Assembly (NCBI GenBank): GCA_052146815.1
Contig: JBKQMG010000040.1
Location: 1 to 64,000, forward strand
DNA from: DATJZH01 sp052146815
GTDB lineage: Bacteria; Actinomycetota; Actinomycetes; Streptosporangiales; Streptosporangiaceae
Reading direction: 5' to 3'
DNA: 64,000 nucleotides
Positions 1-8,296 of this stretch are shown in pieces. A program made the translations under genes and the position numbers. Below the pieces are notes generated by a model. It did no database searches and was not told the origin of the DNA. It saw only the letters and a list, made by a program, of their open reading frames with translations. The first letter of the stretch is position 1; every line of letters begins with the position of its first letter.

Positions 1-178
1 GCCGGGCCCGGACTTGATGAGCGGGCCGCGGCCTCCCATCGAGACCCCGGACCTCGCTGGCTGCGCTTGTACCTGTGCCGGGCACCAGCCTGGCCATGAC
101 GGCCTCCGCTGCGTCGTCGCGGGCTAGGCTGCTGGCAGTGGCTCAGCCATCAGCGCGGCGTCAGCCGCCGGGGCGGTG
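1..178. other. No gene recognised at the window edge
   Basis: I see no convincing coding region, RNA gene or repeat here. It lies downstream of the leftward secreted-protein gene and may hold the end of something outside the window. Confidence 0.4.
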
Positions 179-1234
179 TCAGCCGTAGTAGTGGAAGAAG
201 ATGTTCCCGGCCGAGGTCGGGCTGGTCGTGGCCAGGATGCCGCGCAGCAGCGCCGGGCCGTAGGTGGTCTGCGTCGAGGGAACGAGCGCCGGGGCGCTCC
301 AGGTGATGCCGGCCAGCGTGCGGTACAGGACGTGCACGCTGCCCAGCCCCTTGTAGACCAGCAGAAGCGGGCCGGTGCCGTGCGGGCCGACGGCCGAGGC
401 CGCCGGGGCCGCGCTGGTCACTGAGCCCGCCAGCGGGGCGACCGCGGACCAGGTCAGGCCCTTGGCCACGGTGATCGGGTCAGGCGTGCTGCTGAAGAAC
501 ACCCGACCGGTCCGGTAGCCCTTCCAGAACACGAAAATCTGCCCGCGGGAGGTGCCGCTCTGCAGCTCGCCGATGCCCGCCGAGGAGCTCGCCACCGCGT
601 TCGGCGCGATCCAGTGCGAGTTTGACCAGGCAAACCCCCGGTGGCGCGGCGTGCCGATGATGTAGCGGATGTGGTTGAACGGACCCTTGTAGGCGATGAC
701 CGCCTTGTAGGAATGCGCCGGGAAGAACACCGTCGGCGCCGTGCCGGTGGTGGTGTATCTCGAGGCCGGCAGCATGGCGGCGGCCGTCCACCTAACGGTG
801 CCGTTGCCGAGGGTCTCGCCCTGAGAGTAGAAAATCCGGCTGCCGCCACGGCCCTTCCAGGCCGCCAGCACGGCCTCGCGGCCGTTCGGGTCGGTGTAGC
901 TGGCCACCGAAGGCGCCGCGCTGGTCTTGGCGCCGGGAATGCCGGCCAGACGCGACCACGCGTGGCCGCCCGCCGGGGAGTACTCGTAGAAGACGTGCTT
1001 GCCGGCCTGGCCCTTCCAGGCCACCAGGGTGCGGAAGTTCGGCGAGTGCGGGAAGCTGACGGTCGTCATGGCCGGCGTCGCGTCGGTGAACGCACGCGGA
1101 ACCGGGCCGACGCGGCCCGACCAGGGCCCGGACGGCGCCGGCGCGGCGGACGCGGCAGTCGTCGCGCCGAGCGCGCAGACCGCGGCCGCCACGGCGACGG
1201 CCGAGGCCAGCCTGGACTTCGGAGTTCTGAGCAT
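179..1234 (-). CDS. Secreted protein with five WKG/YKG repeats, probable beta-propeller
   Basis: About 351 residues. Residues 1-30 form an export signal: a basic start, an Ala/Val-rich core and an AxA cleavage site before APAPSG. The mature part has a repeat every 53-57 residues. Each begins with an aromatic-Lys-Gly motif (WKG near 73, 126 and 237; YKG near 182 and 294), followed by an aromatic strand (VFY, IFY, IRY, VFF, VLY) and usually a Trp-Ser about 15-25 residues later. This period suggests blades of a small secreted beta-propeller, possibly a lectin or glycan binder. No catalytic residues are evident. I chose the ATG because GAGGG lies six bases upstream; an adjacent in-frame TTG is the alternative. 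Reading frame and secretion are secure; function is unknown. Confidence 0.75.
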   Translation of the reverse strand: MLRTPKSRLASAVAVAAAVCALGATTAASAAPAPSGPWSGRVGPVPRAFTDATPAMTTVSFPHSPNFRTLVAWKGQAGKHVFYEYSPAGGHAWSRLAGIPGAKTSAAPSVASYTDPNGREAVLAAWKGRGGSRIFYSQGETLGNGTVRWTAAAMLPASRYTTTGTAPTVFFPAHSYKAVIAYKGPFNHIRYIIGTPRHRGFAWSNSHWIAPNAVASSSAGIGELQSGTSRGQIFVFWKGYRTGRVFFSSTPDPITVAKGLTWSAVAPLAGSVTSAAPAASAVGPHGTGPLLLVYKGLGSVHVLYRTLAGITWSAPALVPSTQTTYGPALLRGILATTSPTSAGNIFFHYYG

Positions 1235-1368
1235 CAATGACCCTCACGTTCTGTCGGGGGAGTGACGCCTGTCACGTTGCGGGCAGGCAGGCAGAACGAT
1301 AGAGATCGTCACCTGGCAGGCCGACGGTAAAACCCCCTGACTTCGCTGGGGTTTCCCTGTGGATCCGA

Positions 1369-1712
1369 TCAGGAACCGCTGACCCGCCGTTCAGCAACTC
1401 CCCGGCAGAGGCCGGGGCGCGGCCAGCGCCCAGATGCCGTTCGGCCAGAGGTGGTCTGGGCCACTGCGTAGACCAGGCCGTCGGCGCGGTCGGATACCGG
1501 AGTGCTGGTGATGCCGAGCGGGCTGATATCACCACAGTGCTGGGCGCTCAGCGGGGTCGGCGTGCCGACGTGCGCGCGCCACAGCACCTGCCCGGTGGAC
1601 CGGCGGAGGCCGTAGACCGAATCGTTCTCGGTCACCGCGACGACGACGCCGCCGATGACCAGGGGCTGGCCGTAGACCGCCCCGTCCAGGCGCCGGGACC
1701 AGTCGCGCGTCA
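1369..1712 (-). pseudogene. Remnant of a PQQ-type (BamB-like) beta-propeller protein
   Basis: This frame encodes one clear stretch of a PQQ-repeat propeller: a DGAVYGQPLV-like strand, then a TENDSVYGL strand, TGQVLWRAHVGTP, a conserved CGDISPLGITSTPV segment and GLVYAVAQT. Intact relatives are several hundred residues long. Here similarity stops on both sides: it fades into Arg-rich sequence upstream, and after AQTTSG the frame becomes unrelated and ends. No start codon with a convincing ribosome site precedes it. It is best read as a decayed fragment left by deletion. The flanking 1238-1368 and 1713-1942 hold nothing I recognise. Confidence 0.65.
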
Positions 1713-1942
1713 GGCGGCCGCCGGGCGAGGCACCTGCGTGAGCGCGCCGCCTGGCCGAGCGCCGCCCGTGAGCGCGCCGCGGGAAACAACGCGGGAAATC
1801 TTCAAGTCATGCGCATGTCCGCCGCCTCCGCCCTGCCGCCCTGCCGGCACGGTGGCGCCCGTCCACATATCCTGTTACCACGGTACGTCGGGCTCATACA
1901 GGCTGCGTCCGGCCGGCGGGCGGACTCGCGAGCGAGGGGATC

Positions 1943-2635
1943 GTGATCGGGCAGCAGGGCAGGATCGCGAAAATGCCAGGCGAGGGGACTGAGCACGACC
2001 CGCGCCAGCGGGTCGTGACCATTCCCAACGCCATCAGCGTGGCGCGGCTGGCCGGGGTCCCGGTGTTCCTCTGGCTGGTCCTCGGCGTGCAGAGCCAGGC
2101 CGCCGACTGGTGGGCGGTCGGCCTGCTGATCGCCTCGGGCCTGTCGGACTGGCTGGACGGCAAGCTGGCCCGCGCGCTTAATCAGCAGAGCAGCCTCGGC
2201 GAGATGCTCGACCCGGCCGCCGACCGGCTCTATATCGTAGCCACGATCATCGCGCTGGCCGTGCGGTCCATCATCCCCTGGTGGCTGGTCGGCGTGCTCG
2301 CCGCCAGGGAACTGCTGCTCGCCCTGGTGCTCCTGGTGCTGCGCCGCCACGGCTATCCGGCGCTGCAGGTGAGCTTCGTCGGCAAGGCCGCGACCCTGTG
2401 CCTGCTGTACGCATTCCCGGTGCTCCTTCTGGGCTCGCACGCCTCCAGTTATGCCGAGACCGCCAGGGTGGTCGGTTGGGCATTCGCTATCTGGGGAAGT
2501 GCTTTGTACTGGTGCGCCGCGCTGCTCTACGCCGAGCAGGCCCGGCGCCTGCTCGCCGCGGATCGCGCTGACGGCGCGCCGGGCGCGGGCAACACGGCAG
2601 ACGGGGCGGGCGGCCGTGCCAGGCCAGCGGGCTGA
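1943..2635 (+). CDS. CDP-alcohol phosphatidyltransferase, probable cardiolipin synthase (CMP-forming)
   Basis: A 230-residue membrane enzyme with about five hydrophobic segments. The CDP-alcohol phosphotransferase signature is complete around residues 70-97: SDWLDGKLAR, eight residues, then GEMLDPAADR, giving the Asp residues that bind metal and the CDP-lipid. The family joins a CDP-activated lipid to an alcohol. In Streptomyces a eukaryotic-type cardiolipin synthase of this family sits directly before a mannose-1-phosphate guanylyltransferase-like gene, the same arrangement as here, so I favour cardiolipin synthase over phosphatidylglycerophosphate or PI-phosphate synthase. The start is GTG at 1943, with ATG at 1973 as the alternative. 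The last 35 residues are Ala/Gly-rich and probably disordered. The substrate assignment rests on synteny. Confidence 0.75.
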   Translation: MIGQQGRIAKMPGEGTEHDPRQRVVTIPNAISVARLAGVPVFLWLVLGVQSQAADWWAVGLLIASGLSDWLDGKLARALNQQSSLGEMLDPAADRLYIVATIIALAVRSIIPWWLVGVLAARELLLALVLLVLRRHGYPALQVSFVGKAATLCLLYAFPVLLLGSHASSYAETARVVGWAFAIWGSALYWCAALLYAEQARRLLAADRADGAPGAGNTADGAGGRARPAG

Positions 2636-2686
2636 CCGGCCGGGCGAATACCTGGCCGCAGGACGGAAAGAGGAGGGCTGCCAGCA

Positions 2687-5185
2687 GTGAAGGCCGTTGT
2701 CATGGCTGGAGGAGAGGGCACCCGGCTGCGTCCGATGACCGCCAACCAGCCCAAGCCGCTGCTGCCCGTGGCCAACAAGCCCATCATGGAGCACGTGCTG
2801 CGACTGCTGCGGCTGCACGGTTTCACCGACACCGTCGTCACCGTCCAGTTCCTGGCGTCGATGGTGCGCAATTACTTCGGTGACGGCGACGACTTCGGCA
2901 TGAGCCTGCAGTACGCCACGGAGGAGACCCCGCTCGGCACGGCGGGCAGCGTGAAGAACGCCGAGGATGCCCTGCGCGACGAGCCGTTCCTGGTCATTTC
3001 CGGCGATGCCCTGACCGATATTGACCTGTCAGAGCTTGTCCGGTTTCACAAGGACAACGGGGCCCTGGTCACGGTCGGCCTGACCCGGGTGCCCGATCCG
3101 CTGGAGTTCGGGATCGTCATCGCCGATGAAGACGGCCGGATCCAGCGCTTTCTGGAGAAGCCGACCTGGGGACAGGTTTTCTCCGACACCGTCAACACCG
3201 GCATCTACGTCGTGCAGCCCGAGGTCTTGGCCGAGTTCAAGGCAGGCGAGGCCCACGACTGGTCGGGTGATGTCTTTCCCTCGCTGCTCGAGCGCGGGGC
3301 GCCGCTGTACGGGTGGGTGGCCGACGCCTACTGGGAAGACGTCGGCACGCTCGAGAGCTACCTCAAGGCCCAGGCCGACGTGCTCACCGGCCGGGTCAAG
3401 GCCGAAATCGACGGCTTCGAGGTCTCACCGGGCGTCTGGGTCGCCGAGGGCGCCGAGGTTGACCCGGAGGCGGTGCTGACCGGCCCGCTGTGCATCGGCG
3501 ACTACGCCAAGATCGAGGCCGGGGCCCAGCTGCGCGAGTACACCGTGATCGGCAGCAACGTGGTCGTCAAGGAAGGCGCCTTCCTGCACCGCGCCGTGGT
3601 GCACAACAATGTCTACGTCGGTCTCGGCGCCACCCTGCGGGGCTGCGTGATCGGCAAGAACACCGACGTGATGGGCGGCGCCAGGATCGAGGAAGCGGCG
3701 GTCGTCGGGGACGAGTGCGTCATCGAGCCCGAGGCCTACATATCGTCCGGAGTGAAGGTCTACCCGTTCAAGACCATCGAGGCCGGCGCCGTCGTGAACA
3801 CCAGCGTGATCTGGGAATCGCGCGGGCAGCGCACACTGTTCGGCCCGCGGGGGGTCTCGGGCCTGGTGAACGTCGAGATCACCCCGGAACTGTGCGTGCG
3901 GCTCGCGAGTGCTTACGCCACCACGCTGCGCAAGGGCGCGGTCGTGACCACGTCCAGGGATGTATCCCGGGCGGCCAGGGCGCTCAAGCGCGCGGTGCAC
4001 GGCGCGCTGAACGCCAGCGCGATCAACGTCGTCGACCTGGAGGCCCAGCCCCTGCCGGTGGCCAGGTTCGAGACCGGGCGCAACGAGTACAGCGGCGGCA
4101 TCGCCCTGCGCACTACGCCGGGCGACCTGCAGTCCATCGACATCATCTTCCTCGATGAGCAGGGCGCTGACCTGTCCGAGGCCGCCCAGCGCAAGCTGGA
4201 GCGCGTGTTCTCCCGGCAGGAGTACCGCCGCGCGTTCCCCGGCGAGATCGCCGAGCTGACCTACCCGCCGCGCGTCATCGAGGCTTACACCCGCGAGCTG
4301 CTGCGCTGCGTGGACATGGCCGGGGTGCGGGGCGCCGGCCTGAAGGTGGTCGCCGACTGCGCCGGCGGCACGGCGTCGCTGGTGCTGCCCCAGCTGCTGG
4401 GCAAGATCGGCGTGGATGTGCTCACCGTCAACAACCGGCTCGACGAGGCCTCGCCCACTCAGTCGCTGGCCCAGTCCCGTGCGGGCATGCACCGGCTGTC
4501 CGAGCTGGTCGCCTCGTCCAAGGCTGCCTTCGGCGTCCGCTTCGACCCGGTGGGCGAGCGGATCACGCTGGTGGACGACACCGGCGCGATGGTCAGCGAC
4601 GACCGGGCCCTGCTCGTCGTGCTCGACCTGATCGCCGCCGAGCGGCGCAGCGGCCGGGTGGCCCTGCCGGTCACGACCACCAGGGTGGCCGAGCAGGTCA
4701 GCCACTACCACGGTGTATCGGTGGACTGGACGCCCACCTCACTGCACGGGCTTTATGACGCCACCGCCGACCCGAACGTGATCTACGCTGCCGACGGCCG
4801 GGGCGGGTTCGTGGTACCGGAGTTCTCGCGGTGCATCGACGGGATCGCGGCCTTCACGCGGCTGATCGGCCTGGTGGCCAGGACGCGGCTGACTCTCAGC
4901 CAGATCCAGGCCAGGATCCCGGCCGTCTGCCTGCTCAAGCGGTCGATGCCGACACCCTGGGCCGCCAAGGGCATGGTCATGCGGACCGTCGTCGAGGCGG
5001 CCGGGGACCGTCTCATCGACACCACCGACGGAGTCCGGGTGGTCGTGCCGGGCCGGGGATGGATCCTGGTGCTGCCCGACCCCGCCGACGCAGTCACCCA
5101 TCTGTGGGCGGAAGGCACGGACGCGGACACCGCGCAGGCACTGCTCGACGAGTGGGCTGCCGTGGTGGAGCGGGCCGGGCGCTAA
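2687..5185 (+). CDS. NDP-sugar pyrophosphorylase (mannose-1-phosphate guanylyltransferase type) fused to a phosphomutase-like domain
   Basis: An 832-residue, three-part protein. Residues 1-240 are a nucleotidyltransferase with the GGEGTRLRP loop and a Lys-containing EKP motif. Residues 250-370 form a left-handed beta-helix of short hexapeptide-like repeats (GDYAKIEAGAQ, GSNVVVKEG). Residues 378-832 resemble phosphoglucomutase/phosphomannomutase. The mutase part lacks the key motifs: the TASHNP phosphoserine loop reads ALRTTPGD, and the metal loop DGDGDR reads DPVGER. It may therefore be catalytically dead or regulatory. AAAGAGGAGGG precedes the GTG start. The gene lies 51 bases after the phosphatidyltransferase, probably co-transcribed. 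The likely product is GDP-mannose or another NDP-sugar for cell-surface glycans; the exact nucleotide and sugar are not shown by the sequence. Confidence 0.85.
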   Translation: MKAVVMAGGEGTRLRPMTANQPKPLLPVANKPIMEHVLRLLRLHGFTDTVVTVQFLASMVRNYFGDGDDFGMSLQYATEETPLGTAGSVKNAEDALRDEPFLVISGDALTDIDLSELVRFHKDNGALVTVGLTRVPDPLEFGIVIADEDGRIQRFLEKPTWGQVFSDTVNTGIYVVQPEVLAEFKAGEAHDWSGDVFPSLLERGAPLYGWVADAYWEDVGTLESYLKAQADVLTGRVKAEIDGFEVSPGVWVAEGAEVDPEAVLTGPLCIGDYAKIEAGAQLREYTVIGSNVVVKEGAFLHRAVVHNNVYVGLGATLRGCVIGKNTDVMGGARIEEAAVVGDECVIEPEAYISSGVKVYPFKTIEAGAVVNTSVIWESRGQRTLFGPRGVSGLVNVEITPELCVRLASAYATTLRKGAVVTTSRDVSRAARALKRAVHGALNASAINVVDLEAQPLPVARFETGRNEYSGGIALRTTPGDLQSIDIIFLDEQGADLSEAAQRKLERVFSRQEYRRAFPGEIAELTYPPRVIEAYTRELLRCVDMAGVRGAGLKVVADCAGGTASLVLPQLLGKIGVDVLTVNNRLDEASPTQSLAQSRAGMHRLSELVASSKAAFGVRFDPVGERITLVDDTGAMVSDDRALLVVLDLIAAERRSGRVALPVTTTRVAEQVSHYHGVSVDWTPTSLHGLYDATADPNVIYAADGRGGFVVPEFSRCIDGIAAFTRLIGLVARTRLTLSQIQARIPAVCLLKRSMPTPWAAKGMVMRTVVEAAGDRLIDTTDGVRVVVPGRGWILVLPDPADAVTHLWAEGTDADTAQALLDEWAAVVERAGR

Positions 5186-5529
5186 CCACAGCAGGCTGGC
5201 CGCCGCCGGGCTGACTGGCCGGCGCAGCAATGCTGAGTGCCGGCGCGAAGGGGTCCTGGCGTGAGAGAATCGCGGTCATCATTAGCTAAGTGTCCGGCGG
5301 AGGTGTTGCCCTGATGTGGCGAAGGCGTCGCGGGCGCGCCCAGTCGGGGGCGGGCCGCCCTGAGACACCCGCCCGCGGCAGCACCGGGCGGCGGGCGTGG
5401 CGCTTGGACCGGCGGCGCTCGTCGCGGGTAGCGTTGAGCATGACGCCGGATTCCGCCCGGCACGGCACATCGACCGGCCTGATTCCCGCCCAGTCCGCGG
5501 GGCCAGCTAACGGGAGGCTAGGCACGGAT
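5186..5529. other. 344-base leader region before garA, no gene recognised
   Basis: The frame of garA stays open upstream to 5290, but that stretch is Arg-rich without family similarity, and a better ribosome site lies at 5511-5516. I see no hairpin terminator or RNA motif. The region presumably carries the garA promoter; I could not pick a convincing -35/-10 pair. Confidence 0.4.
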
Positions 5530-6063
5530 ATGCCGAGCGTCTATTGCACTGTGTGCGGTGCGGCAAACCCCGAGGATGCGCGCTTCTGCTCGCAGTGCGG
5601 CAGTCCGCTGCAGCGGGGGCAGGGCGAGCGGGCCGGGGAGACGACGTCCATGATCTCGCTGGCCGGCCCTGAGGTGTCGGAAGCGGAATTCACTGACGAG
5701 AACCTCGCCGATGCCGCGACTGTCGACGCTCTCCCGGCCGGGACCGCCCTGCTGGTCGTGCGCCGCGGGCCGAACGCGGGCAGCAGGTTCCTGCTCGACA
5801 GTGATCTGACCCTGGTCGGCCGCCATCCCGACAGCGACATTTTCCTCGACGACGTGACGGTGTCCCGTCGGCATGCGGAGTTCTACCGTCAGGGCGGCCG
5901 GTTCACCGTCCGCGACGTCGGCAGCCTGAACGGCACGTACGTCAACCGCGAGCGCATCGAGGAGACGAGCCTGAACGGCGGTGACGAGGTTCAGGTCGGC
6001 AAGTTCCGTCTGGTGTTCCTGCTGAGCCCGCGCTCTCAGGCGGAGCATCTGGCAGGCACGTAG
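5530..6063 (+). CDS. garA: GarA/OdhI-type FHA domain metabolic regulator with N-terminal zinc ribbon
   Basis: 177 residues. The N-terminus carries two CxxC pairs (Cys6/Cys9, Cys20/Cys23) forming a zinc ribbon. An ETTS motif at 37-40 matches the Thr-Thr site phosphorylated by Ser/Thr kinases in mycobacterial GarA and corynebacterial OdhI. Residues 70-165 are an FHA domain with the conserved GRHPDSDIFLDDVTVSRRH run and the VGSLNGTYVN loop. Family members bind 2-oxoglutarate dehydrogenase and glutamate enzymes when unphosphorylated and are switched off by phosphorylation. I chose ATG 5530 because GGGAGG precedes it and similarity begins there. The following MerR-nuclease-MerR-gcvP order is that of Mycobacterium Rv1827-Rv1832. 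Mycobacterial GarA lacks the zinc ribbon. Confidence 0.9.
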   Translation: MPSVYCTVCGAANPEDARFCSQCGSPLQRGQGERAGETTSMISLAGPEVSEAEFTDENLADAATVDALPAGTALLVVRRGPNAGSRFLLDSDLTLVGRHPDSDIFLDDVTVSRRHAEFYRQGGRFTVRDVGSLNGTYVNRERIEETSLNGGDEVQVGKFRLVFLLSPRSQAEHLAGT

Positions 6064-6071
6064 GCAGCGGC

Positions 6072-6833
6072 ATGAACGCACAGCCAGCGCGTTCGGCTCT
6101 GGGCATCGGCGAGGTGCTGGCCCGGCTGCGCCCCGAATTTCCCGACATCACCATCTCCAAGATCCGCTTCCTGGAGTCCGAGGGGCTGATCGAGCCCGCG
6201 AGGTCACCCTCGCGCTACCGCCAGTTCGATCAGGCAGACGTCGAGCGGCTCCGGTTCATCCTCACCGCCCAGCGGGACCAGTACCTGCCGCTTCGCGTCA
6301 TCAAGGAGCAGCTAGCCAGCCAGCCCGACCCGGCCGCGCCGGGCCGTCCGCCGGCCGGCGCCCAGGCCGCCCGGCGCGGCGGGCCGCCGCTGAGCCGCCG
6401 CGAGCTGCAGGAGGCCGCAGGCATCGACGAGGACCAGCTGGCCGAGCTCGAGACGTACGGGCTGATCCGGCGGACGGGGCGGCACTACGGCCCGGATGCG
6501 CTCGAGGTGGCCCGGACGGTCGCCGCGCTCGCCGCCTACGGCGTCCAGGCCCGTCACCTGGGTGCGGTCCGGGCCGCGGCCGAGCGCGACACGTCCCTGA
6601 TCGAGCAGGTCATCGCGCCGACGCTGCGCCAGCGCAACCCCGGCGCACGCGAGGGCGCCGGCCGCACGGCCCGCGATATCGCGGCCCTCACTCTGCGCTT
6701 GCACGGCGCCCTGGTCGAGAACGCCCTGGTAGAAGCCGGGCTGCCCGCCCCGGAGGCCGGCCCGGCCGACGGCGCCGGCGGCCGCGCCGCGCAGGGCAGA
6801 GCGCCGCGAGGGGTCGAAGGGGCCAGCGCATGA
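6072..6833 (+). CDS. ftsR: MerR-family regulator, FtsR/Rv1828 type
   Basis: 253 residues. Residues 9-85 are a MerR winged helix-turn-helix with the diagnostic GEVLARLRPEFPDITISKIR stretch, FLESEGLIEPARSPSRYRQF, and then AQRDQYLPLRVIKEQL. This is the pattern of FtsR, reported in Corynebacterium as an activator of ftsZ, and of mycobacterial Rv1828. The second half has another HTH-like segment (LSRRELQEAAGIDEDQLAEL) and a helical effector or dimer domain. The last 30 residues are Ala/Gly-rich. The gene starts 8 bases after garA and is likely in one operon with it. The symbol is given by similarity; targets in this organism are unknown. Confidence 0.8.
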   Translation: MNAQPARSALGIGEVLARLRPEFPDITISKIRFLESEGLIEPARSPSRYRQFDQADVERLRFILTAQRDQYLPLRVIKEQLASQPDPAAPGRPPAGAQAARRGGPPLSRRELQEAAGIDEDQLAELETYGLIRRTGRHYGPDALEVARTVAALAAYGVQARHLGAVRAAAERDTSLIEQVIAPTLRQRNPGAREGAGRTARDIAALTLRLHGALVENALVEAGLPAPEAGPADGAGGRAAQGRAPRGVEGASA

Positions 6834-6875
6834 CCGGCCAGGGCACCGGCCGGCACCCTCGGGAGCGGGTGTACG

Positions 6876-6904
6876 TTGAAAAAAGGAGTGCCCTGAAGCA
6901 GGGT
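6876..6904 (+). promoter_or_regulatory. Possible sigma-70-type promoter for the bfn gene
   Basis: TTGAAA at 6876-6881 and CAGGGT at 6899-6904 are separated by 17 bases. The -35 matches well; the -10 is weak but typical of actinobacteria. It would give a leader of about 50 bases before the GTG at 6964. Confidence 0.35.
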
Positions 6905-6910
6905 CTAACT

Positions 6911-6938
6911 GAGGGCAGTGCAGCGAGGGCAGCGCAGC
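6911..6938 (+). repeat. Two 14-base direct repeats before the bfn gene
   Basis: The unit GAGGGCAGYGCAGC occurs at 6911-6924 and 6925-6938 with one mismatch, and a partial third copy follows. They lie in the leader between the candidate promoter and the bfn start, so they could be regulator half-sites or simple slippage. Confidence 0.5.
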
Positions 6939-6963
6939 GAGCGCGCGTGAGGACGGAGCCGCC

Positions 6964-7434
6964 GTGAGGCAGATGGAGGTCGTTGGCGTCCGGGTTGAGA
7001 TGCCCACGAACCAGCCCATCGTCCTGCTGAAGGAGATGCAGGGGGAGAGGTACCTGCCGATCTGGATCGGCCCGATGGAAGCGACCGCGATCGCCTTTGC
7101 CCAGCAGGGCATGGTGCCGCAGCGGCCGCTGACGCATGACTTGTTCCGCGACGTGCTCGAGGCCCTCGGCGTGCAGCTGAAGACGGTGAACATCACGGCG
7201 CTGCGGGACGGCATTTTCTTCGCGGACCTGATCTTCTCCAACGGCAAGGAAGTCAGTGCGCGGCCGTCGGACTCCATCGCCCTGGCCCTGAGGACCGGTG
7301 CGGCCATCTTCGCCGCCGACGAGATCCTGGACGAGGCGGGCGTCGCGATCCCCGACGAGCAGGAAGACGAAGTCGAGAAGTTCCGCGAGTTCCTCGACAC
7401 CATCACGCCGGAGGATTTCGGCCGGTCGACATGA
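6964..7434 (+). CDS. Bifunctional nuclease domain (BFN, DUF151) protein
   Basis: 156 residues, almost entirely one BFN domain. Recognisable segments are the opening RQMEVVGVRVEMP, QPIVLLKE, YLPIWIGPMEATAIA, and the later SARPSDSIALALRTGAAIFAADEIL. The C-terminal 30 residues are acidic (DEQEDEVEKFREF). Family members occur between two merR genes throughout actinobacteria and are called bifunctional nucleases after a plant relative, but their bacterial role is poorly defined. The start is GTG 6964, shortly after a GAGGACGGAG purine run. The 130-base gap upstream and its candidate promoter suggest it can be transcribed separately from garA-ftsR. Confidence 0.88.
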   Translation: MRQMEVVGVRVEMPTNQPIVLLKEMQGERYLPIWIGPMEATAIAFAQQGMVPQRPLTHDLFRDVLEALGVQLKTVNITALRDGIFFADLIFSNGKEVSARPSDSIALALRTGAAIFAADEILDEAGVAIPDEQEDEVEKFREFLDTITPEDFGRST

Positions 7435-7529
7435 CCGGTCTGCTCGCCCGCCGCCGCCGACCGGGAGCCGGCACGGCCGCGGGTTTGTCACGACTGGTAA
7501 CCGTTAGCGCGACGCGCCGGACCAGGTCG

Positions 7530-7559
7530 TTGACGTGATCACCGCTGGCGGCCTACCGT
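7530..7559 (+). promoter_or_regulatory. Candidate promoter of the second merR gene
   Basis: TTGACG at 7530-7535 and TACCGT at 7554-7559 are 18 bases apart, a good match to principal-sigma-factor promoters of actinobacteria. It lies about 45 bases before the GTG at 7605. Confidence 0.5.
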
Positions 7560-7604
7560 GCGAGACGAGTACCCAGGCAGTTTGCTCCTGGGCCGGAGGT
7601 GGGC

Positions 7605-8219
7605 GTGGCAGTAAGCAGGGGTGAGGGGCAGGCGCCGGGGCTTCGCGGTGCTGCCGTCCGGCATGCCGATGAGCAGGGGCTGCTGTTCGGCGATGAACTG
7701 CCGGTGCGCCCGGAAGATGTCGGCTACCGCGGACCCGCCGCGTGCCGGGCCGCAGGCATCACGTACCGGCAGCTTGACTACTGGGCCAGGACCGCGCTGG
7801 TCGAGCCCAGCGTCCGGCCCGCCCGCGGGTCGGGTTCGCAGCGCCTGTACGGGTTCCGCGACATCCTGGTACTCAAGGTCGTCAAGCGCCTGCTGGACAC
7901 CGGCATCTCACTGCAGCAGATCAGGGCCGCGGTGGAGCATCTGCGCCGGCGCGGCACGACGGACCTGGCGCAGGTCACGCTGATGAGTGACGGGGTCAGC
8001 GTCTACGAGTGCACCTCGCCCGACGAGGTCGTCGATCTCCTGCAGGGCGGCCAGGGCGTCTTCGGCATCGCGCTCGGCCGCGTCTGGCAGGAGGTCGAGG
8101 GCACCCTCGCCGACCTGCCGGGCGAGCGGGCCGAGAGCGACGACGACGAGGCGCAGGGCGCGGGCCTGGCGGCCAGCGCCGATGAACTGGCCCGTCGGCG
8201 CGCGCGCAAGACCGGCTAG
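7605..8219 (+). CDS. MerR-family regulator, Rv1830 type
   Basis: 204 residues. A MerR helix-turn-helix spans residues 30-105: GYRGPAACRAAGITYRQLDYW, then PARGSGSQRLYGFRDILVLKVVKRLLD, then GISLQQIRAAVEHLR. The C-terminal half (SDGVSVYECTSPDEVVDLL, then GVFGIALGRVW) is conserved in actinobacterial homologues next to gcvP; the mycobacterial one is Rv1830. The family has been tied to growth and division control. I chose GTG 7605 because GGAGG ends five bases before it; GTG 7599 lies inside that ribosome site. The last 35 residues are acidic and then Ala/Arg-rich. Confidence 0.8.
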   Translation: MAVSRGEGQAPGLRGAAVRHADEQGLLFGDELPVRPEDVGYRGPAACRAAGITYRQLDYWARTALVEPSVRPARGSGSQRLYGFRDILVLKVVKRLLDTGISLQQIRAAVEHLRRRGTTDLAQVTLMSDGVSVYECTSPDEVVDLLQGGQGVFGIALGRVWQEVEGTLADLPGERAESDDDEAQGAGLAASADELARRRARKTG

Positions 8220-8296
8220 CGCGGCGCGCGCTCAAGCGGGCGGACGCGGCGACCAGCGGGCGGGCTGCTCGGGTAGGCTGAGCACTGCTGCTAACA

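Noticed and set aside
1802..2818. 338-residue open frame antisense to the phosphatidyltransferase
   Set aside because: It covers a gene with a complete CDP-alcohol signature; its own sequence is Gln/His/Gly-rich noise.
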